The translations under genes and the position numbers were made by a program. The notes under the pieces were generated by a model that made no database searches, had not been told where the DNA came from, and saw only the letters and a program-made list of their open reading frames with translations. Positions 11,004-22,400 of a DNA stretch of 52,722 nt are shown here, one piece after another (within the stretch, counting starts at the first letter, position 1; every line of letters starts with the position of its first letter). Origin of the DNA: Triparma columacea (lineage: Eukaryota; Sar; Bolidophyceae; Parmales; Triparmaceae); NCBI GenBank assembly GCA_030267965.1, contig BRYA01000689.1, forward strand, positions 1,097 to 53,818. Direction: 5' to 3'.

Positions 11004-11935
11004 TTATACCAGGAGAACGCCGTTAATGCATCCGTCGAGCTCCGGGTTGTTGGTAACCTGAGCGAATTTACCCCAGACGACCTTTCCGCTCGTCGTAACC
11101 AGGCCCAGGTCGGAGACGTTGACCTCGATGACAGTTCCCTTGGTGATGACCCCGAGGTTCGTGTAAAGAGTGGAGGAGGGGTTCTTCTTGACGCCGATGA
11201 TGTCGAGGTGGAAGGTTGCCTTAAGCTCTGGGTGGGTGATGTGGGCCTTCTTGAAGCGGAGACCGGTGGGGCGGATAAAGCGCTCGTACTTGGGGGCCTT
11301 TCGGGTGTAGTTATCACCGACGAAAGTGACCTTGGTCACCATCCTCTTCCATGCCTTGTTCCTCTTGGTCCCAGTCTTGAGGACCTTGAACATTTCATCG
11401 TCCGCCACAGGCTTGACCTTGGGGATGGGAACGTCCCACTTTCCGGCCTTCTCCTTCCTTTTCTGCTTCACCGTGTTCGACAGCACCTTGGCGCGGCTCA
11501 CTCCCTCACGGTCTAGCAGGTAAGCAGGCACAGCCCCATCTGCCACTGCGTCATCATTGGCGTGCTTGTTGCCGCGCTCGTTGTGCTCGGCGATGGTCTT
11601 CCTCATGGCGGCCTTCTCCTTAAACCGCTTCTCGTTGTAGAGCTTAGCGCGGATCCCCGTGACCTTCTGAGCGAACTGGGCCTTCTTGTGAACAGAGCGG
11701 GCCTCCTTCTTCCTCTCACGCTCCTCCGCGTCCATACGGCGGCCGTGAAGCTTGCGGTGGCGCTCCATATGTTCATGCTGTGGAGTTGTTCGGAGTTTCG
11801 CGGGGTGAGGGAAAGGAGGGAGGGCAAGGTGAGACATGGTTTGGAGGTCGGGTGGGTTGAGAGGTTAGGGTGTTTATAATTAGATTGGGAATGAATTAGG
11901 GTATACAATTTGTCCAGTGTTCGTACCTGAGGCAT
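11004..11935 (-). CDS. NSA2: Ribosome biogenesis protein NSA2
   Basis: Exon 1 is 11935-11927 (ATGCCTCAG, MPQ). The intron 11926-11778 starts GTACGA and ends CTCCACAG, phase 0; exon 2 is 11777-11004. The spliced protein is 260 residues, matching the usual NSA2 length. It opens [17 protein letters not shown], the signature start of the family, which the unspliced ATG at 11837 would miss. The N-terminal half is basic and helical ([17 protein letters not shown]). The C-terminal half is the S8e-like beta domain ([59 protein letters not shown]). NSA2 is a nucleolar factor of pre-60S particles needed for 27S rRNA processing. The nine-base first exon echoes that of the DOMON-like neighbour. Its start lies 136 bp from that of the divergent DinB-GST gene. 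Confidence 0.95.
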
Positions 11936-12071
11936 ATTGTACTATTAGAGTTGTATTGATTGATATTCGTATATGTTATGAAGATTAAATTGGGGAAGAA
12001 ACAATTCCCCTGGTTGGTTCCTGGTCCAGCAGGTCCCTTCCCTGGTGGAAAAATAGGGAAATTCTTTAGAA

Positions 12072-13874
12072 ATGATTAGATCGACGTCCCGGTTTCTTGA
12101 CCCCCTAAGATCTGCTCTTCGAACTACTACGTCCATTTTGAGCGATAAAATTGGTCTCCTAGATGGGATAAAAAAGGACGACTACACTCGGGCTTGTCCT
12201 ATTGTTGGTGCATCTGTTGGGCAGCACGTACGTCACTCTCTGCACCACATTACACTCGCGACGCAACCTTTGTTGGAGGCTAGGGGGGCGGAGACGGTGC
12301 TGGATTACGACGAAAGAGTTAGGGGTGATGTGATTGAGACTGACAAGGTGAGAGGTGGCGAGAGAGACCAGTAGAAAGGCGAGCGAAGCAAGTAGGGCGT
12401 GTTGTGTGTCGTGTGCCATCTGCTGTGTGAAGATAATTGCAGAGTGGTTTTCGCTCGCTTTATGTGTGGGTGGTTTCTCTCACCTCACATGCTTCTCTCA
12501 CCGCACACTTTTATTCACTTCTCTCCCCGCAACAAATGTCTAACTCATCGTCTCGCCCCCGAATCTAGGAGTACGCAAAGGCTAGGATGCAGGAGCTTCA
12601 GTCTGCACTCAACATGGCCGACTTCTCCGGTCGTGGTCGCGACAGCGTTTCAGTGACCTTTGCCCTTTCCCCCTCCGGCAATGATTTCGTTCCCTTTTCC
12701 TCCACGATAGAACGTGAGGTGGCGTTCGCTTCTCACCATGCGCTGCACCACATGGCCATGATTAAGATAGCGGCGAAGGAAACTTTGGGGAAAGAGGTGG
12801 ACGAAGGTTTCGGGGTCGCACCAGGGACAAAGAGGTTCCTCGAGAAGCAGAAGATGGAGGGGGGCGCGCAAAAGCGGGGTATGTCGACAAGGGCGGGAGC
12901 TTCATCGAAGGAGATGTCAACGAAGAGCGACGGGAAGGTCCCGGCGCTCACATACTTCAGCGCCTGGTTCTGCCCCTTCGCGCACAGGTGCACGCTGGCG
13001 CTGGAACACCACCAAGGGTTCCTTGACTACGAGTGGAAGGAAAGCCTGGGGTGGGAGAAGAGGGACAACGATGATGGGGAGGTGGAGAACGGGAAGGACT
13101 GGTTCTACCACTGGAAAAGCGAGGAACTGCTGGAGTGCAACCCTGCCGGGATGGTACCGACGCTGAAGGACGACAGGGGAAGAGTCGTGAGCGAGAGCAT
13201 TGTGACAATCGAATACGTTGATAACCTTGTAAGGGGGGGCGGTGGGAGGCAAGAGGCGGAGCTGCTGGTGCCTAGGGATGACCCCGTCGAGGAGGCGAGG
13301 GGGAGGGTTTGGGCGGACAAGGTGGCGAGGGAAATGTGCTCGCCGTATTACAAGATCCTGGTGAGGCAGGAAGAGGAGGAACAGAGAGAGGGGTTGAAGG
13401 AGCTTCTGGAGGGGATGGAGAGGTTCAGTAAGGAGCTTAGGAAGACGGACGGAAGGTTGTTCATGGGGGGGGAGAGGATAGGGGTCGTGGACATGACGCT
13501 ATTTCCCTGGGCGTGGAGGTTCTACGTGTTTGAACATTACAGGGGGGAGGAGTTCGCGATCAAAAGGGGGGGGAAGGCGGTGGAGGGGTGGGATGTTGAG
13601 CCCTTTTTCGACTGGTTGGATGCCATGATGGAGAGGTGAGCGGTGTGATAAGCGTTTGTGACAAGTTAAGTAACATATCTAATGAACCCCCCCCCCCCCC
13701 CCGTCCCCTTTCTCCCACAGGGACAGCGTCACTCGGACTTTGCCAGATGTTGATAGGTATTTGGAGCACATCGGCAAGTACGCAAGCGGCAGCGCTAGAA
13801 GTAAGGTCGCTGAGGCGGTTAGGAGGGGGGTGAGCGCACACGAGTATGATGACACGAAGGACGCGAGGGATTAG
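12072..13874 (+). CDS. DinB-like and glutathione S-transferase fusion protein
   Basis: Three exons, 12072-12347, 12569-13635 and 13721-13874, give 498 residues; phases are 0 and 2. The N-terminal 190 residues match the DinB-like four-helix metal-binding superfamily: VGQHVRHSLHHI near 50, VLDYDERVRGDVIETD near 80, HHALHHMAMIKIAAKE near 148 and DEGFGVAPGT near 170. The three His clusters are the expected metal ligands. After a Ser/Lys-rich linker, about 218-300 is a thioredoxin-fold GST domain with the omega-type site YFSAWFCPFAHRC and the MVPTL and SESIVTIEYVD elements. About 315-470 is the helical GST domain (FMGGERIGVVDMTLFPWAWR). Omega GSTs act as Cys-dependent thiol transferases or dehalogenases. 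Many bacterial DinB-like proteins are also thiol S-transferases, so joining the two makes chemical sense. No targeting signal is obvious. Confidence 0.85.
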
Positions 13875-13910
13875 AAATGGTTTTGAATTTCGTTGGTTGT
13901 TACCAAAACT

Positions 13911-14888
13911 CTACTTGTTTGTTTTCTCTCCATACGTGCATCTTTCTCCTCCTTCCTTTGTTGTATGGGCTGTTAGGATTACTTTCCTGTCGGGATCTAG
14001 GAATTTCAACCATCGCCTCTTGCACTGTTTGTTTGTCCTCTTGCCCCCCTCCTTTTTCTCCCCCGCAATCACCTTCCAACCACCAAGAGTAATATTCTCC
14101 CCCTTCTTAAGCCTTTCCCCAACCAAACTAGCCAGCTCATTATCTTCCTCCTTAGTCCATGCCCCCTTTGCGACCGCAGGATCAAGCGCGCACTCCCACC
14201 TTAGCTTGCATTGCTTCCCTGTCCTGTTCCCCCCCTTGAGCTCCTTCTGAATCTCCTGGTTCCACCTTCCTTCCACACCATACTTCTCAACCAGCTGAAT
14301 CAAGCTCTCGTCCTCCTCCTTGCTCCAGCTCCCATGGGTCAATGAAGGATCGAGGATAGTTGTCCAGCGCTTGCGGATGTCGTTCTCGTGACGCTTCACG
14401 CGAGATTTACCTCCATGGAGCTTTGCAATCATGGACCAACGTTTAGGATGGAGCTTCTCCAGGGCGATCAAACGTTTGTCTTCCTCCTTTGTCCAAGGTA
14501 CGCGCTCCTTCTTGGGCTGTTTAGCCGCAGATGTGGGGGTGGATGTGGGAGTGTCGAGCTTACCGGTGGTGGATGTGGGAGTGTCGAGCTTACGCTTAGT
14601 TCCAACTTTCGGGGGGGTAGAATTGGTAGTGGTGGTTGTGATCGTGGTAGCAACGGCAGTGACAAGCTCAGTCTTTTCCGAATCCACCACTTCATTCTCC
14701 ACCATCTCCTCTTTCCCCTTCTTTTCCTTCTTTTCCTTCTTTTCTTTCTTTTCCTTCTTCGCCCTCTTCTCCACCTTTACTTTCTTCTCCTTCTTCTCCA
14801 CCTTTACTTTCTTCTCCTTCTTCTCCTTCTTCTCCTTCTTGGATTTTGAAGAAGAGGTTCTGTCGGAAACCTCTTCAGCCGGTGCCAT
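13911..14888 (-). CDS. Three-repeat Myb-type DNA-binding protein
   Basis: An intronless 325-codon frame from the ATG at 14888. Residues 15-60 are an extreme Lys/Glu run (repeats of KKEKKEKKE), a probable nuclear and nucleic-acid-binding tail. A Thr/Ser/Pro linker follows, with TPTSTTGKLDTPTSTPTS formed by a 30-bp tandem duplication. Three SANT/Myb repeats follow: VPWTKEEDKRLIALEKLH (about 128-180), HGSWSKEEDESLIQLVEKYG (about 184-235) and KGAWTKEEDNELASLVGERL (about 240-300). Each has the spaced aromatic residues. R1R2R3 Myb proteins regulate the cell cycle or, as CDC5 relatives, splicing; the sequence does not decide. It converges on the DinB-GST gene with 36 bp between stop codons. Confidence 0.88.
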   Translation of the reverse strand: MAPAEEVSDRTSSSKSKKEKKEKKEKKVKVEKKEKKVKVEKRAKKEKKEKKEKKEKKGKEEMVENEVVDSEKTELVTAVATTITTTTTNSTPPKVGTKRKLDTPTSTTGKLDTPTSTPTSAAKQPKKERVPWTKEEDKRLIALEKLHPKRWSMIAKLHGGKSRVKRHENDIRKRWTTILDPSLTHGSWSKEEDESLIQLVEKYGVEGRWNQEIQKELKGGNRTGKQCKLRWECALDPAVAKGAWTKEEDNELASLVGERLKKGENITLGGWKVIAGEKKEGGKRTNKQCKRRWLKFLDPDRKVILTAHTTKEGGERCTYGEKTNK

Positions 14889-15509
14889 CGCTTTTTGAGA
14901 AAGAAAAAAGGTGTTTGTGATCGTCTACGAATGGTGGTCCCTGTTAATCTGGTCCAGTAAGGATTGATTGGCTACGGGGAGCGCTGGAGTGGGGAGTTTA
15001 CACGTTAAGTTAAGAGGGAAGAAGAATATTTTTATCAATAGTTGCGGGAGTGATGTGTTCCAGGGTTAATTCAAGTGCCAGAAAAAATAGAAAAAAATTC
15101 CAAATCCTTCTTTTTGCACTGATCATTACATGTTTTGATATATCAATTTACAATCAATATTGACCATATAATTAATTTCTTCATAAAATTTTGAATGCTC
15201 TAAGATGAATTTTGATTCACTGAGGCATTTCTACTTGTGAATATAATTTTAATGATTAAAAATGATCTATACATATAATTTGAGAACAATAAATAAAATA
15301 ATAAAGTTGATGATAAATATTAATAAATACTTTTTTGTGCCGATCTTAAGGTGTTCTAGATATATCATATATATATTTTGATATATTGATAAGCATATTA
15401 AGAATATTTCAAGTGAAATAAAGTCAAAGTACAAATTCTAGAAAAAATTTCTTGTATTTTCTTTAACCCTTATTACCAGAACATTAGGGCAGTTTACGCC
15501 CTTCACTTG
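14889..15509. other. AT-rich divergent spacer
   Basis: This is the longest spacer of the gene-dense part. The stretch from about 15,060 to 15,480 is very rich in A and T, with many TATA, ATAT and AAATA runs and few G or C, unlike the GC-rich genes on both sides. I find no open frame, RNA gene or inverted terminal repeat in it. It should hold the promoters of the Myb gene (-) and the CvfB-like gene (+). Confidence 0.6.
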
Positions 15510-16280
15510 ATGACCAGACTCTCAACGGCAAGTTTCCTACTCCTAGTCATGCTACTTTCCCGTATATCTACCACAGGGGCATTTTTTCGCACAATCGTCA
15601 CTCGGTCGGTCGGTCGGTCACTTACTTATCGCTCCTCACCCCTTTGTGCTAATTTCCGACCTGGTGAGAAGTTCATCGTGGAGGTTGATCACTTTGGTCC
15701 TCTTGGGGCATCCGTTAATATCCTTAAGGATGATTCTGAAGACGCAGGTGAGAGAGGCATTCCATCCATCATCAACTTCACTGCTTCTTACTCAAGCTTC
15801 TTACTCACTGCTTCTTACTCCCTCCAACCCCACAGAAATCATAGGGAGCGGTCTGATCTTGCAGCGGGATATTCACAAGTTTCGTGAATCCAGGGACAAT
15901 GTCGATGTTGTAGTCGGTGAATTGTTGGATGGCTTCTGCCAGAGGGACCGTAGGGAGGATGGGAGGGTGGACATCTCACTCTTCCCAGTTGGCATCAACA
16001 AGCTCAATTCCGTCCGTGATATGATATTGGCTGAATTGGACCAATGTAATGGCAGGTTAGATATTGGGGAGAAGGTGAGCAAGGAGGAATGAGAAGGGCA
16101 ACTCCCTATAAACCCATATCTAACCCCCCATGACACCTCCAACCCCAGTCATCCCCCGAAGTCATTGAGGAGGTATTCGGTGTGGGTGTTTCCAAATCGA
16201 ATTTTAAGAAAGCGTTGGGGATGTTGTATAGTGAACAGCTGATCAAGAGGCCAGGTGCGAATGAGGTAGAACTTCTGTGA
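15510..16280 (+). CDS. Plastid-targeted CvfB-like S1/winged-helix RNA-binding protein
   Basis: Three exons, 15510-15747, 15836-16074 and 16149-16280, give 202 residues; phases are 1 and 0. The N-terminus (MTRLSTASFLLLVMLLSRIS, then TTGA before FFRTIVTRSVGRS) is a signal peptide ending just before Phe, followed by an Arg/Ser-rich basic stretch. That is the bipartite plastid-import signal of algae with complex red plastids. Mature residues resemble the S1-type modules of CvfB/YitL (KFIVEVDHFGPLGASV; a second strand-rich part VVVGELLDGFCQ ... GRVDISLFPVG). The end is the CvfB winged helix (SPEVIEEVFG, SKSNFKKALGMLYSEQLI). Bacterial CvfB proteins bind RNA and affect gene expression. This copy is shorter than the bacterial ones (about 280), and the first S1 module seems reduced. 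A plastid RNA-binding role is inferred. Confidence 0.82.
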
Positions 16281-16509
16281 GTGTTAGGCGCCTAGTGGCA
16301 AGTGTATACACGTTCCTTTCTATTTTAAACGCAAAATGAAGCGATTATACACACAAATGGACTTTTATTTCCTTCATTCCCTCCCCTCTGAGTGGCTGCA
16401 ACAAAGAGCGAACGAGTTTTAGTTAGTTAAGATGTGTTCATCGCTGCATGTATTCCAACTCCATACCAAAACTCCTGCGACTCCACTCCCTCGCGGCTCG
16501 CCGCTTTGC

Positions 16510-18187
16510 TCACCTTCCCATACTCGACCCTCTGTTTCTCCTCTCTGGGTTCAACTCTGGGTTCCTCGCTGGGCTTGAGAAGTCTTTATCGCAAACGCAA
16601 TCGCTCTGTAGGGCAGTAACGTCTACAACGTCCCAGCTAACCGACTGCGATATGGAGCCCATATTCGAGGACGAGTACGGCGTACCGTACTCGAACAGTA
16701 TAAGTTCCCCCTTCTCCATTTCCACCCAGTTCTCATCGCTCGTTAGTGGCTGCGTGGCAATAACCGCGACCTGGTCTTCCTCACAAGTAACATCAGCAAA
16801 GTCTATAGCCACATCGCAGTCAATCAAGCTCGCTGGTTTAAATGGCGGTTTCCTCACCAGGTAATGCAGCCCGTTCCAGACAGTTGACCCCGGCCTTCTC
16901 CCAGGGTAAGAGAACGCGAATTGCACCCCTTCCCCGCAGCAGAGTAGGAAGTTAAATATTGGAAGCTGGTCCTCGATCCCCCCCTCCACCCTGCTCTCCT
17001 CCGTCCCCCCGAGCCTAGCGTATTCGTTCCCCCCCTCTACAATCTCCACACACAGCACCTTGACAAAGTCGTAGAGCTCCGCGCTGCTAGGGAGGCCCTC
17101 GCTGACGTCGAAGTGGTTGGCGATCGCGTTCATGATCTCTACGAATACCGCCTCGCTGTCCGTGGTGCCGACAGGATTGAAGACCCGACGTGCGTTCATG
17201 GTCGTTTTGCAGGCCGCTGGGGAGAGCTCGGTGAAATTGAAGCTCGGGGATCTATGAAGGGGTGGGGGGGGGAAGGGGTCGTCGGTTGATGACGGGTGAC
17301 TTGACCTTGGGGGGGTGGGAGCGGTGGGGGAGAAAGGAGTGGCGGGACGAAGGCCAAGCTGAAAGGCACGACCGAGACCTGGTCGTTGGCCGTGGGAGAA
17401 GTGGGGCAGGTCACCATTGTGCGCGAAGCTGGGAAAGCGACGAGTAAAGAAGACGCAATGGGTGAGAATAATTCAGTTCGGCGAGATGAGGCGTGAGCAT
17501 CATGGATGATGTGTGACGTCTAAACAAGTCTCCGCCTAAACTTTTGGTACATAGATCTGCCCAATTGTCTTCGGAAGCCAACTTTCCGTCTCGAACATGA
17601 ATGAGAAACAACATTCAGCAAACCACTCACCACCAATTGATGCCCCACAGTTCCCTGGTGAAAGGATGGACGTTCTCAGTGCACGTCTCACCAATCGTCG
17701 CAAGCCTAATATGCGCTAACATGTTGTGAGTCTTCACTGGCAAGTTGCACATCAAACTGGCAATCGGTGAAGAGCACGATGGGGACGGATCAATGAACGT
17801 CCTCAGCCCTTTCCCCTGAAACACCCCCAGACCCCACCCATCTGCATGTTTGTCTGTCCCCCCCCCACGCTTTGTGAAGCCCTTGAAGCTAAAAGTGAAG
17901 TCAGTTGGTCTGGCAGCGTTCATTCTGGGAGGAAAAAAGCGTGACAGGGAACACGATAGGGGACACGATGGGAAGAATTACGTTAGAAAAGATAAGTTTT
18001 GCGCCAAGTGTGTGTTAACGTGCTTCTAACCCTCGAAACAGGCCAGTCAGTCAATTGCAACAAGTGCACCTTCGACTCAAGGTTGGGTTTATTTTCTCCT
18101 TGATGGAACAAAATGCGCTATATATTTCCTCAAGATTCTCGCAAAGACTATATATCAACACCATACTTACCCCATGAGCTGGCACAT
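16510..18187 (-). CDS. Class II glutamine amidotransferase (YafJ/Dug3-like)
   Basis: Three exons, 18187-18171, 17924-17631 and 17428-16510, give 409 residues; both introns are phase 2. The 17-base first exon encodes MCQLMG, placing Cys at position 2, the N-terminal nucleophile of the family once Met is removed. It continues MNAARPTDFTFSFKGFTKRG, DKHADGWGLGVF, MLAHIRLATIG, ENVHPF and, across the second join, INWCFAHNGD. Later elements are NPVGTTDSEAVF, VIATQPLTSDENW and GELILFEYGTPY. These are the substrate loop and second half of YafJ/Dug3-type hydrolases. Dug3 works with Dug2 in glutathione breakdown in yeast, so hydrolysis of a gamma-glutamyl bond is likely. A Pro/Ser-rich stretch just after the AHNGD motif (about residues 115-160) is an insertion relative to the family. 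Confidence 0.9.
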
Positions 18188-18635
18188 GATAGACAGAGAA
18201 CAAAAAGAAGGAGAAAACTACAACTTCGCCTATGAGCTTCTTGGGACCCCCCAAACTTGAGGAGGATGACAGAGAGAATGGGCTTCCCACACCCTTCTTG
18301 AGGCAAAACGAAATAACAGTTAGTACAATCAACCACACCTAAACGTAACCCGGACTGTATATACCGTTAGAGAGATATTATCGAATACCGCCTATCACCC
18401 TTGCGTTCCCTACATTTTGCTATAACCCTCAACCCCCAACCATCTCGCTCTTTTGAACGACCATTGGCCCATTCCAATTTGTCCCTTTTTGACGTCATTT
18501 TAACGATCGCTCCCCACAGGGTTTACTACAACCCCCCCCCCCGCCCCCCCGTCAAACCTTTATCTTACCCCGTCCCCCTGCCCCCTCCCTCCCCCTCCCT
18601 CTAATTCTGCAATCTGCAAACCCACAGTTAACACC
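18188..18635. other. Divergent spacer between amidotransferase and MARVEL-like genes
   Basis: This spacer is about 448 bp long. The last 120 bp before the MARVEL-like ATG are extremely C-rich, with long C runs near 18,532-18,600. They end in AAACCCACAG nine bases before the ATG, which looks like an intron acceptor, so the leader may be spliced. No other gene is visible. Confidence 0.45.
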
Positions 18636-19378
18636 ATGCTACCCCCCCCTCCTCCCAACGCCGCCCCCCCACCCCCGCCTTCCGTTGACTACTTCAAGCT
18701 CTATATCATCCGCGGTATCACTTGGTTTTGTGCGCTTGTAATGTTCGCAGTCATTGCCTCCATTGACTACAATGGGGTTTCCAAGAATGATGGACAGAAG
18801 GTGAGGGAGACGGTATATGGGGTCGATGGGGTGAAGAAAAATTCATGGCCGACACGATGAGATGATTTTATTTATCTCGGCATGACGCACACACCTAACC
18901 CCCTCCTTCCCCTCCCCCCCCCCCCCAGTTTGCCATCACAATGGGTGTTCTTGTCTGGCTGTACAACACGATCCTTCTCGCCAACTACATCGGCGCAAAC
19001 TACGCTCACCACGAAATCATGCCTGTCGATATGGTCGAGTCCCGCTTCGCCAAGCCCATTGACTTCTTCCTTCTCTTCATGTTCTACACTGCCACCATTT
19101 GCATCTCTGAGGACTCCTCAACCACCTGCAAGTACACCTCGGAGAATCCCTGCTCGAAGCTCTCCGCCGGAGCCACCTTCGGCTGGTTCGCCTCCATCGC
19201 GATCCTCCTCACCATATTCTACCGCGAGCCTGAGGCCTTCAAGAGGCTTGTGAAGGGAATGAAGAACGAGTCCTACAACGACATCGACGGGCCAACCGTC
19301 ACGGGGCCGACCGGGAGCATCGGGGGAGCGCCTGCGCAGGGGACGGGACAGCCGCAGCAGAAGGTCGTGGATCTGTAA
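18636..19378 (+). CDS. Four-helix MARVEL-like membrane protein
   Basis: Two exons, 18636-18800 and 18929-19378, give 204 residues; the intron is phase 0 with a C-rich acceptor. The N-terminus is Pro-rich (MLPPPPPNAAPPPPPSVDYF). Four hydrophobic helices follow: IIRGITWFCALVMFAVIASI, then FAITMGVLVWLYNTILLANY, then PIDFFLLFMFYTATICIS, then ATFGWFASIAILLTIFYR. This spacing matches MARVEL-domain and synaptogyrin-like proteins, which sit in secretory or endocytic vesicle membranes. The loop between helices 3 and 4 carries a Cys pair (TTCKYTSENPCS). The C-terminal tail is hydrophilic, with Gly/Thr/Pro repeats. Its function in this organism is unknown. Confidence 0.75.
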
Positions 19379-19478
19379 AATTTAGGGAAAGACAAGAGAG
19401 ATGACGAAGCAAGATAAGGAGAGAGAAATAAATAACATTCATTACAACAAAACAACAAATTTATGTTTTCTCCCGGCG

Positions 19479-22400
19479 CTAAACCGCCTTACGGAATTTG
19501 TAAAAGTGGGAGAGGAACTCTGCCGAATCTGGGGTGATGGATCCGCAGGGGGAGTAATATTGGTTAGAATCATTGAGGATCTCTTGTCCCTCGCCCCACC
19601 ACCCCCCTCCCTCACCTAAGGTTCCATCACCGTCTAAATCCCACTCCATAAATAGGGCGGTCAACTGCTGGTCAGTAAGCTTGACGCCCAGAGCCTTCTT
19701 CAGCTCCTGCTTAAACTCAACCGGTGACATCGCCCCGCCGCTCAGAAAGCCCCCCAAGCTTTGGCTCCGGGGGTTGAAGCTCTCGGCGGCTGACTTGAGC
19801 TTCTGGATGGCCTTCCTTAAGTCGTGGATTGTGAACTTGATGGCAGTCAGGTCCGCGCAAGGGACTTGAAGCTTCTGAGAGTCCTTCAGGTTCCGAATGT
19901 ACTCTTTCTGCCTCTGCGAATATCGAAGAGAGAGGAGGTAAGGTTGAGGATTACGCACAAGAGGGGGTGTGTGTAAGGGGACAATGGGAGACTTTGATTA
20001 CGTTAATCAGCAATGGCGGCACCTCCGACCTCTTTCTGCTCACCTGATCTTCCTCCTTGTTAGCCTTGATCCTCTTTTTCTGTTCGTCCCTCCTTAATGT
20101 GAAGAAGGCCGACAAGAACTCGCTCCCACTGACCCCCCCATCCCCGTCGCTGTCGAAGTGTCCCACCAAGCTGCTCAGCTCAGGTAGCGTCAGGTCTATC
20201 TTCAAAACCCTCTTCAGCAGGTCCTTGAATTGGTAGGGCGTCATGGCCGCGCCCTGGAAGCTCTGTAAGCTGATGTTCACCCTCTCGTCGTACATCAAGG
20301 CTGCCCTCCTAAGCTTCTTCAGCGCGCTCACGAACTCCGTCTTGCTATAAGAGCACAGCTTGATGGAGTTCAATTTGTCCTCCAGCTCCTTCTCCCTCTT
20401 CCTCTTTCCCTCCTCGAATTTTTCCTTGTGGGCCTTCCTATACCTCTCCATTTCCCTGAACTGCTCCCTATCTACCTCCCGCCAAAGGTCGAAGCACCCT
20501 TTCAAGAACTCTCCCCCGTCCAAGGTCCCGCCGCCGTCTTTGTCAAAGTGCGCCATTACGGCACCGACCTGCTTAGGGGACAGGAAGACGTTGAAGAACC
20601 TGCGATGCGAGGATGAGCAAGGCGAAATGTGGGTCAGTCAGTGGGTCAGCAGGGATGCAAAGAGAGCAAGTTGGCGAAAAGCAGTGTGCCACAATACTAC
20701 TACTGACTACCCCCTCGCTTGCCGCTCCCCGCTTCGCTCGTCGACCAGTCTCACCTCGCAAGGTTGTTCCTAAATACGTGTGGGGACATTCCCCCTCCCT
20801 CAGAGAAAGCCGCAAGGGGACTCGGGCCGCACCCCGTCCTACTGCTGATTGTCCTCCCCGCGACCTTGATCTTCTTTAGGCCCTCTTCCAAATCCTTCTC
20901 CCCCCAGTCGTCCATGTCGACCAGCTCCTTCATCCTCGCTTCCTCCTTCTTAATCGCATCCAATTCCAGCCTTTCCTTGTTCGCCTTCTTTTTGACCTTG
21001 AGTGCGTTGGCCTGCTTCTTCACGAAGGCCTGCTCCTTCTTCTGCAACCTAAAGAACATGCTTAGGAACTCTGACCCGTCCACCGTCCCGTCCCCGTCCA
21101 AGTCGAACGTGTCAACCAGTGCCCCGAGTTCCGCCTTGGTGAATGTCAAGTCGAAGGTCCTCCAAAGTTGCTCTCTGAGCTCAATCGGGTCCATCCCGCT
21201 ACACTGGAAGCCCTTGAGCCCAGCGAACCCAGTCCTTGACATGTCCCACCCCGCAGCGGCTTGTGCGATGATCTCGACTGCGCTCTGGAGATCGTCCTCC
21301 GCCCAAGGTTCCACGCACTCCGCGCACCTCTCCTCATGTTTCTTTTCTAGTTCAGCTTCCTCCTCCAAAACCTTTCGCTTCGTCTCCTCCTTCTCCCTCC
21401 TCTTGTCCTTGGACCTCTCCAGTTCTACGCTCCTCTTCATCCTGAAGAAGAGATTTAAGAACTCAGAGCAGCTAATCATTCCATCCCCATCCAAGTCGAA
21501 GACCTCGCAAATGGCGTCAAGCTCCGCTGGTTTCATCCTGATCCCGAACGCCTGCGATGAGCGAAGCGAATCGCGAAAAGGTTTGTGTTAGTATAGTGTA
21601 GACTATATGGTCACTATATGGTGCACGAGGCTTATGCCGTGCGAATTGTCGTTCCCGCGACGCTCTTTTCCTTTTCCTTTTCTCCTCCTCTCACCCTTTT
21701 TAGCTCCGCAGCGAAGACCGCCTTTGACATATCACTCCCCTTGAACCCTTCAAGTTGTCCGTCTTTACCTCCAAAGTTTGCCGCCGCCTTGGTAAGCTTC
21801 TCAATCGCGTTGGTCCTCGCTTGCTCTTCCCTGTCGATGCTGACCCTGATCTTGTACAGGGCTCCGATGTCGAGCTTGCTGGGGGACATGCCGACGGCGT
21901 GCCTGTGCGCCCCCCACTTGGATTTATCAGACCGTTTCTTCTTCTCGCCCTTTAGCGTCGAGTGCCGACGGAGCTTATCGAACAAGTGTTTGGTCCTGCG
22001 ATGAGTGCGTACATGAGTTAAGACTCGCAAGACGTTTATAAAAGTGCGTTCAATGTTGTCACCTCCGCTCCTCTTCACGACACGCCTTCACCTCCCTTCC
22101 CTTCTCACCTTCCCCCCCTTTTAGGCCCCTTCCCAACCTCAAACTTGTCCCTCTCCTCCGGCTTATCCATATGGTTCGCCGCGTACCCCAGCAGTGCCAC
22201 GAGCATTTTCTCCGGATGCACTTGCTCCGGCTCGTTCGGTTGTAGGTGCGTGCAAAGTTTGCTTACCTCCATCGGGGAAATCGTTACGGTTGGGAACGCC
22301 AGCTTGAAGGTGTGGAAGAGCTCGACCTTGGTAAGGGGGGGGGAGGAAGGAGAGAAATGTTTGGAGACCTCGGATTGGACGCAGGATGAGTTGGAGATCG

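Noticed and set aside
14388..14898. Two + strand frames rich in Leu or Phe/Ser
   Set aside because: They are antisense of the Lys/Glu-rich Myb N-terminus, which forces long open Phe, Ser and Leu runs on the other strand.
20719..21591. 290-codon + strand frame with Ser-rich protein
   Set aside because: It is the complement of the EF-hand exons, whose calcium loops and splice joins are clear on the - strand.
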